Shown: one piece after another, positions 59,017 to 64,000 of the stretch
Position numbering within the stretch: the first letter of the stretch is position 1
Layout of the letters: the number at the start of each line of letters is the position of its first letter
Origin: JANMDS01 sp031430575
GTDB taxonomy: Bacteria > Pseudomonadota > Gammaproteobacteria > Burkholderiales > Casimicrobiaceae
Direction: 5' to 3'
DNA: 64,000 nt
Assembly: GCA_031430575.1 (NCBI GenBank)
Contig: JANPBT010000037.1
Location: forward strand, 62,001-126,000
Program-made: the position numbers and the translations under genes
Notes under the pieces: model-generated
Told to the model about the DNA's origin: nothing
What the model saw: only the letters and a program-made list of their open reading frames with translations
The model's database searches: none

Positions 59017-59964
59017 ATGAAATTCAAGCTTATCGCCGCTGCCGTTGCACTTTCCGCATTGGTCCCCGCTTTTGCCCAAGAGACAAAAGTCGCTATTGGA
59101 ATGTCTGGCTGGACAGGCTTTGCGCCGCTCACGCTCGCCAAAGAAGCCGGGCTTTTTAGTAAGCACGGGCTTGATGTCTCAATCAAAAAGATTCCACAAA
59201 AAGATCGACACCTCGCGATTGCTTCCGGTGATATTCAATGCGCCGCAACGACGGTGGAGACGTGGGTCGCATGGAACGCCAATGGTGTGGCGACTACCCA
59301 GATTTTTCAACTTGATAAGAGTTTTGGTGCCGACGGCATGGTTGTGAAGCCCAGCATCGCAAAAATCACCGATTTAAAAGGCAAAACCGTCGCCGCAGAC
59401 GCGCCAGGCACCGCGGGCTACTTCGGGCTCGCATGGATGCTGAAGAAAAATGGCATGACGGTGAAAGATGTGAAAGTGGTCAACATGGGCCCACAAGCGG
59501 CGGCCAATGCCATCATCGCAGGCGTTGCTGATCTCGATGCGGCAATGACCTACGAGCCTTACCTTTCTGGCGTGCGCGCTGCACCCGACAAGGGCAAGAT
59601 CATCGCTACCACGCTCGATTACCCGATGGTGATGGACACTTTTGGCTGCACGCCAAAATTCCTTGCCGAAAATCCAAAGGCAGCGCAAAGTCTGGCCAAC
59701 GCGTATTTCGATGCGCTCGATCTGATCAAGTCTGATTCCAAGAAAAGCTTCGGCATCATGGGCGCGGACGTAAAGCAATCGGCGGAGCAGTTTGAAAGCA
59801 GTCAGAAGTATTTGCGCTGGCAAGATCGTGCTGCCAATCAGAAATTTTTTGCCGGTGAGCACGCGCAGTTCAGCAAAGAAGCGGCTGATCTACTGCTCGA
59901 AGTCGGCATCATCAAGCAGATTCCTGATCTGACCAAATTGGCTGACACTCGCTTTATTAAGTAA
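59017..59964 (+). CDS. NitT/TauT-type ABC transporter substrate-binding protein
   Basis: A 315-residue periplasmic binding protein of the NitT/TauT class. Signal peptide MKFKLIAAAVALSALVPAFA, then TKVAIGMSGWTGFAPLTLAK, AGLFSKHGLDVSIKKIP and SGDIQCAATTVETWVAW. Very strong ribosome-binding site (AAAAGGAGG). It lies 42 bases after hutH in the same direction, with permease and ATPase next, so uptake of histidine, urocanate or a related compound is a reasonable inference from context; the class otherwise carries nitrate, taurine and thiamine precursors. Confidence 0.87.
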   Translation: MKFKLIAAAVALSALVPAFAQETKVAIGMSGWTGFAPLTLAKEAGLFSKHGLDVSIKKIPQKDRHLAIASGDIQCAATTVETWVAWNANGVATTQIFQLDKSFGADGMVVKPSIAKITDLKGKTVAADAPGTAGYFGLAWMLKKNGMTVKDVKVVNMGPQAAANAIIAGVADLDAAMTYEPYLSGVRAAPDKGKIIATTLDYPMVMDTFGCTPKFLAENPKAAQSLANAYFDALDLIKSDSKKSFGIMGADVKQSAEQFESSQKYLRWQDRAANQKFFAGEHAQFSKEAADLLLEVGIIKQIPDLTKLADTRFIK

Positions 59965-59980
59965 CACGAAACGCCAAGTG

Positions 59981-60007
59981 AAGGGTGATTGGAAACGATC
60001 ACTCTTT
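59981..60007 (+). terminator. Attenuator-like hairpin inside the ABC operon
   Basis: Stem AAGGGTGAT/ATCACTCTT with one G-T pair, followed by TATT. It separates the highly translated binding-protein gene from its permease, where partial terminators commonly set stoichiometry. Confidence 0.6.
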
Positions 60008-60028
60008 ATTCACCCAGTGGCCATCTAG

Positions 60029-60802
60029 ATGAAACCTCTCCAGCCTATTTCGTCGGGCGCGCGTATCGCGCTCGGTATTTCTTTTTTTGTGCTCTTTTTT
60101 GCGTTTTGGGCGGCGGTCACGCTCGGTGGTTTCGTCTCCAAGACTTTTCTCGCTGATCCCATCACCATGGTCAAAAGCGGGTATGTGCTGATCACTGAAA
60201 TGGGCTTCATGAAAGACATCGGGATGACAGTTTGGCGCGTCGTTGGTGGATTTCTGATTGCTACTGCGCTCGCGCTGCCACTCGGCATCGCGATGGGCGC
60301 TTACAAGCCAATTGAAGCCTTCTTTGAGCCTTTCATTTCATTTGCCCGATATTTGCCTGCGTCCGCCTTCATTCCGCTCCTGATTTTGTGGGCAGGGATT
60401 GGCGAGGCGCAGAAATTGGCGGTCATTTTCTTAGGCTCATTTTTTCAATTGGTGCTCATGATCGCGGTGATTGTGGGTAACACTCGCCGCGATCTAGTGG
60501 AAGCCGCGTATACGCTGGGCGTGAGCGATCAATCGCTGATTTCGCGCGTGTTATTGCCTAATTCTGCGCCGCAGGTATTTGAGACGCTACGCATGGTGCT
60601 CGGCTGGGCGTGGACGTACGTGATTGTCGCCGAGTTAATCGCTGCATCGGTGGGCATTGGGCATATGATTACCGATAGCCAAGCGCTGCTTGCCACCGAT
60701 CAGATTATTTTTGGCATCATCGTCATTGGCGTCATTGGCTTGGTCAGTGATCTGCTTTTTAAAGCAGCCAATCGTAAATTGTTTCCATGGGCGACGCTAT
60801 GA
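60029..60802 (+). CDS. ABC transporter permease (NitT/TauT type)
   Basis: A 257-residue inner-membrane permease with about six spans and the EAA-type loop (VEAAYTLGVSDQSLISRVLLP) that docks to the ATPase. ALALPLGIAMGAYKPIEAFF and FIPLLILWAGIGEAQKLAVI are typical of the SsuC/TauC group. Its stop overlaps the ATPase start (ATGA). A clean repeat copy encodes NSAPQV directly after the EAA loop. Confidence 0.92.
   Translation: MKPLQPISSGARIALGISFFVLFFAFWAAVTLGGFVSKTFLADPITMVKSGYVLITEMGFMKDIGMTVWRVVGGFLIATALALPLGIAMGAYKPIEAFFEPFISFARYLPASAFIPLLILWAGIGEAQKLAVIFLGSFFQLVLMIAVIVGNTRRDLVEAAYTLGVSDQSLISRVLLPNSAPQVFETLRMVLGWAWTYVIVAELIAASVGIGHMITDSQALLATDQIIFGIIVIGVIGLVSDLLFKAANRKLFPWATL
60562..60578 (+). 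repeat. Uptake-sequence-like repeat, copy 31 (core)
   Basis: Inside the ABC permease; read as SAPQV. Confidence 0.93.
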
Positions 60803-61593
60803 GCGTGCTTTCAATTCGTGGCGTTTCGCGGGAATTTATTTCACCCCAAGGCGGGCGCACGCTGGCACTGCAAGCGACCGATCTTGAGGTAGCAGAGAAT
60901 GATTTCATTACCATTCTCGGGCCTTCGGGCTGCGGCAAGAGCACGCTCCTGCGCATCGTCGCTGGGCTAGACGTGCAAACGAGCGGCGACGTATTTCTCG
61001 ACGGTAAAGTGATTAAAGGCCCGGGCGCAGATCGCGGCATGGTTTTTCAGAGTTACACCCTTTTCCCCTGGCTCACGGTTTTAGAAAATGTGGGCTTTGG
61101 CTTGCGGGAACGCAAAATACCTGCGGCGCAGATTTTAGAGATTTCGCGTGATTTCATTGTCAAAGTGGGCCTAAAAGGCTTTGAGAATCACTTCCCGAAG
61201 CAGCTCTCCGGCGGCATGCAACAGCGCACAGCCTTGGCACGCGCGCTTGCGAATAATCCGCGCATCTTGCTGATGGATGAGCCATTCGGCGCGCTAGATC
61301 ACCAGACGCGCGAGTTGATGCAAGAGCATCTACTCGCCCTTTGGGAGCGCGAGCGCAAGACGGTGCTTTTTGTGACCCACGATATTGATGAAGCGGTTTT
61401 TATGGGCACGCGCGTGGTCGTCATGAGCGCACGACCTGGGCGCATTAAAGTAGATCGCCCGGTTGAGTTTCCCAATCCACGACATTACTCAATTAAAACT
61501 AATCCAGCGTTTGCTACGCTCAAAGCTGAGTTGACCGAGCATGTTCGAACAGAAGTGATCGCGGCGCAGGCGGCAGCGGTGGCTGCGGCTTAA
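60799..61593 (+). CDS. ABC transporter ATPase (NitT/TauT type)
   Basis: A 264-residue ATPase. Walker A GPSGCGKSTLLRIVAG, Q-loop VFQSYTLFPWLTV, signature LSGGMQQRTALARAL, Walker B ILLMDEPFGALDHQTRE and switch His in VLFVTHDIDEAVF are all intact. The ATG at 60799 overlaps the permease stop. A clean repeat copy encodes IPAAQI between Q-loop and signature. Another copy follows 13 bases after the stop. Confidence 0.95.
   Translation: MSVLSIRGVSREFISPQGGRTLALQATDLEVAENDFITILGPSGCGKSTLLRIVAGLDVQTSGDVFLDGKVIKGPGADRGMVFQSYTLFPWLTVLENVGFGLRERKIPAAQILEISRDFIVKVGLKGFENHFPKQLSGGMQQRTALARALANNPRILLMDEPFGALDHQTRELMQEHLLALWERERKTVLFVTHDIDEAVFMGTRVVVMSARPGRIKVDRPVEFPNPRHYSIKTNPAFATLKAELTEHVRTEVIAAQAAAVAAA
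61117..61133 (-). repeat. Uptake-sequence-like repeat, copy 32 (exact)
   Basis: Inside the ABC ATPase; read as IPAAQI. Confidence 0.95.
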
Positions 61594-61606
61594 TTTTCGC
61601 CGCGTT

Positions 61607-61623
61607 ATACCTGCGGCGCAGAT
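61607..61623 (-). repeat. Uptake-sequence-like repeat, copy 33 (exact)
   Basis: Intergenic, 13 bases after the ABC ATPase stop; last copy in the window. Confidence 0.95.
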
Positions 61624-62282
61624 TTGAGTGTGCCAGTAGTTTTAGCTCGGTGGTTAAATTCGGGTGTGCGCCTGAAAGGCAGCGGCTCAATGATCGAGCG
61701 GTGTAGGGCGTCGAGCAAGCTCTGCCTCGGTTTTACCCTGTATTTACAGGCTGTGCTTGCCCAAAAATAAGTGAACTAATGCGAGCGTGCGCATCGAGTT
61801 CTTGCCGGGCGCTGAATATTACTAAGGAAATCTCAGATTTGAGAACAAAGTCCGCTTGTGCGCCCCAAACCTATGGGTTGATTGGTGATGCCGCTATCTG
61901 AATAACATGACATTGAAGATTATGTTTGGATCAAACCACCACCAATTAATTTCTGCCAATTTCGCGAATGCATCGACGCAACGCGTACCTATTTTCCGAT
62001 TTAAACCGGATGTGCGCTTGTTTCAGCTCGCGGCCAGTCTATCGACGCCGACCCGTGAAGCAGTCTGCGCTCTGATCCAAACCTCAAACCTTTCAAAACT
62101 CAGTCGATGATTTCTCAAAAAAGTTATGAATGATCGGTCGGTCGGGAGTGTTTTTTGAGAAGAACTTTAGAGGCCATATAAATTTTTAATTCGAAAGAAT
62201 TTACGTATTTCGGATTGACAAACCAACCGGGGGGGTAAAGTTTACCGACGTCATGTGGCGTGCTAGCGAAAGTAAGTTAAAT
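61624..62282. other. Long gene-poor spacer before the atypical right end
   Basis: About 660 bases. Contents: a perfect short inverted repeat CCTGTA-TT-TACAGG (61737-61750) and an unconvincing 67-codon frame (61907-62110) whose end (STPTREAVCALIQTS) faintly recalls winged-helix tails. From about 62150 the sequence becomes AT-rich. I see no RNA gene or mobile-element ends. Confidence 0.5.
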
Positions 62283-62456
62283 ATGAAAACGATTTCGACT
62301 TCGGAACGAGTATTGATTAGATCTATGGCTCGTGAATTGTCAAGGGAAGAATTAGAGGGCATTTGCGGCGCTGGTCCGATCCAGCGAGACGCCACAACCG
62401 TCTCTGCTATGAGTTGCACCACAAGCGGCGATGAGGATTGCGGAAACGACGATTAG
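62283..62456 (+). CDS. 57-residue leader-like peptide, possible precursor
   Basis: Encodes MKTISTSERVLIRSMARELS then REELEGICGAG and a 26-residue tail rich in Thr/Ser/Asp with two Cys (VSAMSCTTSGDEDC, Cys 48 and 53). An amphipathic ELSREELE helix ending in a small-residue Gly-Ala-Gly motif is the shape of many RiPP or bacteriocin leader peptides (the ELSxEELxxxxGG pattern). I see no modification enzyme or protease transporter in the window. The ribosome-binding site is weak. Function is not asserted. Confidence 0.45.
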   Translation: MKTISTSERVLIRSMARELSREELEGICGAGPIQRDATTVSAMSCTTSGDEDCGNDD

Positions 62457-62478
62457 TGCTGTCCAAATAATCTTTAAA

Positions 62479-62512
62479 GTGCCACGATAGTATGATTTAC
62501 TTTTCGTGGCAC
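62479..62512 (+). promoter_or_regulatory. Hairpin between peptide and ChaN/EreA-like gene
   Basis: Perfect arms GTGCCACG/CGTGGCAC around an 18-base AT-rich loop, with no T run. It could attenuate or process the mRNA between the two genes. Confidence 0.5.
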
Positions 62513-62540
62513 ATTCGCTGAAGGGTTAAGGAAGTTCTGT

Positions 62541-63923
62541 ATGAAATTAAAACTGTCTGAGTATTTCTTGCTTTTAGTGACATATTCAATGATCATCGCA
62601 TACAGCCCTCTGGTGCGAAGCGGTGAGATTTCCGACGAGCAATGCAAAGTCGAGTATTTGCTGCACAAGCACTCAGATTTAAAGCGGTCAGTTAAAGATT
62701 TTGATCAAACAGAGGGTCAGGGGTGGCGGCGGCTTAATGATCTAGGATGTCATCGCGAGGCTGCCGATTTGATACAGGATTACCTGGGCGAAAAAAAAGT
62801 ACCTCAACTATTGTTTCACCGCGGCCAAATGCTTGCATTTGCAGGACAAACCCGAGACGCAGTGAGTGCATTTTCAGACTCTCTTTATTCGGAAACAGTG
62901 GATACCCGCGGTTTTCTTTGGAATGATTACGTCAGCGGCGTCATCGCCTTCTTAAACATGGATTACTCTCGATTTAGGTTGGCGTTAAAAGCGTTGAGAG
63001 CCGGAGATCAAAAAAAGAATGAAAAAAATATTCAAGTACTCAGAAGGCTTCAGTATCGGTTCGACAGTGAGTATAAGACCGCATTATTGAGCGCTGCTCC
63101 AAGCCCCGAATGGGATGACAACTGTACCGCTGCCTCCGACGCAACGATTGGCCGATTGATGGGGAATCGAATTGTTATTTTTGGGGAAATACACGGCACT
63201 CAGGAAATCCCAGAATTTGTCCGAGCGCTTACATGTCAGCTCGCGCGGGCTGGCCGCTCCGTTGTTTTGGCGCTTGAAATGCCGGAATCGACGCAGGCGG
63301 ACATTGATTTGTATTTGCAAAGCAACGGAAGCTCAAGTGCACGTGACGAATTGCTGCAGAAACGTTTTTGGAGTTCTGCGCTTCCTTTCGGCGTCTCTAG
63401 CCAAGGCATGTTCGATGTAATCGAAGAAATTTCAGTAAACCCAGCGCGGTATTCGGGCGTCAAGGTTTTGGCTTATGACCCGCCCCCCGCGTTTGTCACG
63501 CCCGATGCGAAATTCGATGCGATGGCGATAGCCAGAAAAAGAGATGAGGGCATGGCAAGTGCAATTCGCAAATCGCTGGCCGCAAATAGTGAGGCAATCC
63601 ATATAGTCGTGACTGGCCGGGTTCATGCGTCCAAAATGGGCGGCAGTTCGCGTGATCCAACGTATCGACCGTTAGCAAGCATCATAGCGTCTGAATTCTC
63701 CGCACTCGCCTTTGCCGTTGCCCACGATGCCGGGGATGCGTGGGTATGCGTTGCAGTGTGCGGAGTTACCAAATTTGATGGTTCGAACAAACAAAAAATG
63801 AGCCGTGGAATTCATTTTTTCGATGCAGGAGCGCAACCCGGATTTGACGGCGTTTTCAGCGTTGGGAAAATTAGTAGTTCGTTGCCACAGCGGTTGCGAT
63901 CTTTCCCCAAAACTAAGCAGTAG
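62541..63923 (+). CDS. Exported ChaN/EreA-like protein
   Basis: A 460-residue protein with an N-terminal signal peptide (MKLKLSEYFLLLVTYSMIIA). Residues about 45-190 are helical and TPR-like (GWRRLNDLGCHREAADLIQD; LLFHRGQMLAFAGQTRDAVS). From about 205 comes a ChaN/erythromycin-esterase-like fold: NRIVIFGEIHGTQEIPEF, SVVLALEMPESTQADID and HIVVTGRVHASK, with the Glu-x-His and Glu pairs of that superfamily. Members bind haem or metal, or hydrolyse esters; which applies here is unknown. It starts 84 bases after the small peptide gene and may be in the same operon. Confidence 0.65.
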   Translation: MKLKLSEYFLLLVTYSMIIAYSPLVRSGEISDEQCKVEYLLHKHSDLKRSVKDFDQTEGQGWRRLNDLGCHREAADLIQDYLGEKKVPQLLFHRGQMLAFAGQTRDAVSAFSDSLYSETVDTRGFLWNDYVSGVIAFLNMDYSRFRLALKALRAGDQKKNEKNIQVLRRLQYRFDSEYKTALLSAAPSPEWDDNCTAASDATIGRLMGNRIVIFGEIHGTQEIPEFVRALTCQLARAGRSVVLALEMPESTQADIDLYLQSNGSSSARDELLQKRFWSSALPFGVSSQGMFDVIEEISVNPARYSGVKVLAYDPPPAFVTPDAKFDAMAIARKRDEGMASAIRKSLAANSEAIHIVVTGRVHASKMGGSSRDPTYRPLASIIASEFSALAFAVAHDAGDAWVCVAVCGVTKFDGSNKQKMSRGIHFFDAGAQPGFDGVFSVGKISSSLPQRLRSFPKTKQ

Positions 63924-64000
63924 TAGCGAAGCATGAATTTTTTTACACCACGATTTACGGTGATGTTCACGCGATAGCAGTCGATCTTGCTTTGTCAGAT
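63924..64000. other. Right-edge spacer
   Basis: Short AT-rich stretch after the last gene. The only ATG frame closes within 13 codons. Nothing else seen. Confidence 0.5.

Noticed and set aside
3189..61623. The dispersed repeat as a CRISPR array or REP/BIME element
   Set aside because: Copies are not regularly spaced, have no spacers of constant length, are only 17 bases long and mostly lie inside genes, unlike CRISPR or intergenic REP elements.
61737..61750. CCTGTA-TT-TACAGG palindrome as a LexA box
   Set aside because: LexA sites need CTGT-N8-ACAG; the spacing here is N4, and no SOS gene follows.
61907..62110. 67-codon frame in the spacer right of the ABC operon
   Set aside because: Weak start context and no clear family; a faint winged-helix-like tail is not enough to call a gene.

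Overview
The window looks like a betaproteobacterial (Burkholderiales-type) chromosome segment of moderately high GC. The grounds are a Bug/TctC-type solute receptor, an alanine/lysine histone H1-like protein, the mtgA-tonB-RNase order, an lptM-lysA pair facing cyaY, and IPTL-CTERM exported proteins. It is mostly dense single-copy coding sequence. I saw no rRNA, tRNA, CRISPR array or complete insertion sequence.

Layout: 0-6.5 kb is a minus-strand run for envelope and nucleotide functions (mtgA fragment, TonB-like protein, RNB exoribonuclease, AEC transporter, DUF1232 protein, 5'-nucleotidase, mpl). 6.6-15.9 kb is plus strand: DUF455 protein, a BNR-repeat lipoprotein, a TctC receptor with a frameshifted signal peptide, a methyltransferase, a chromate-resistance pair (rhodanese/ChrB-like and ChrA), and an LD-carboxypeptidase. 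15.9-26.2 kb holds uppP, a YidB-like protein, cyaY, lptM, lysA, an H1-like protein, mltD, gloB, a methyltransferase, rnhA, a CDP-alcohol phosphatidyltransferase and small genes. 26.3-38.9 kb is a signalling island. Two paralogous modules, each with an ECF sigma factor, a two-cysteine exported protein and a membrane Ser/Thr kinase with TPRs, flank an ECF sigma/anti-sigma pair, a DUF4384 lipoprotein and a Cys-containing exported protein. 38.9-41 kb has a malonyl-CoA synthetase and small membrane proteins. 41-49.4 kb is surface-oriented: two IPTL-CTERM proteins, a subtilisin-like protease, a BNR-type lipoprotein, a TonB-dependent receptor and a decayed multicopper oxidase. 49.6-61.6 kb has trmL, comF, a complete histidine-utilisation cluster (hutFGIDC divergent from hutUH) and a NitT/TauT-type ABC transporter. 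62.2-63.9 kb looks different in composition, with a 57-residue leader-like peptide and a ChaN/EreA-like protein.

The main discovery is a short, strictly conserved, highly repeated sequence, ATCTGCGCCGCAGGTAT. Its 14-base core CTGCGCCGCAGGTA occurs 33 times in 64 kb, in both orientations. It is found inside genes of unrelated function in five of the six possible reading frames, and between genes. Seven of the eight intergenic copies lie within about 45 bases downstream of a stop codon, and two of these pair with an inverted degenerate copy to make terminator hairpins. This is how the DNA uptake sequences of Neisseriaceae and Pasteurellaceae behave, so I propose a previously undescribed uptake-sequence system. 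One copy lies inside comF. Clean copies are absent from the hut cluster and from the last 2.4 kb.

Other points of note are a 13-base poly-C tract in the signal-peptide region of the subtilase (likely phase variation), a conserved promoter-like pair GAAATTGAATCCA-N15-CGTA in the signalling island, and an 0.8 kb tandem duplication next to the subtilase.
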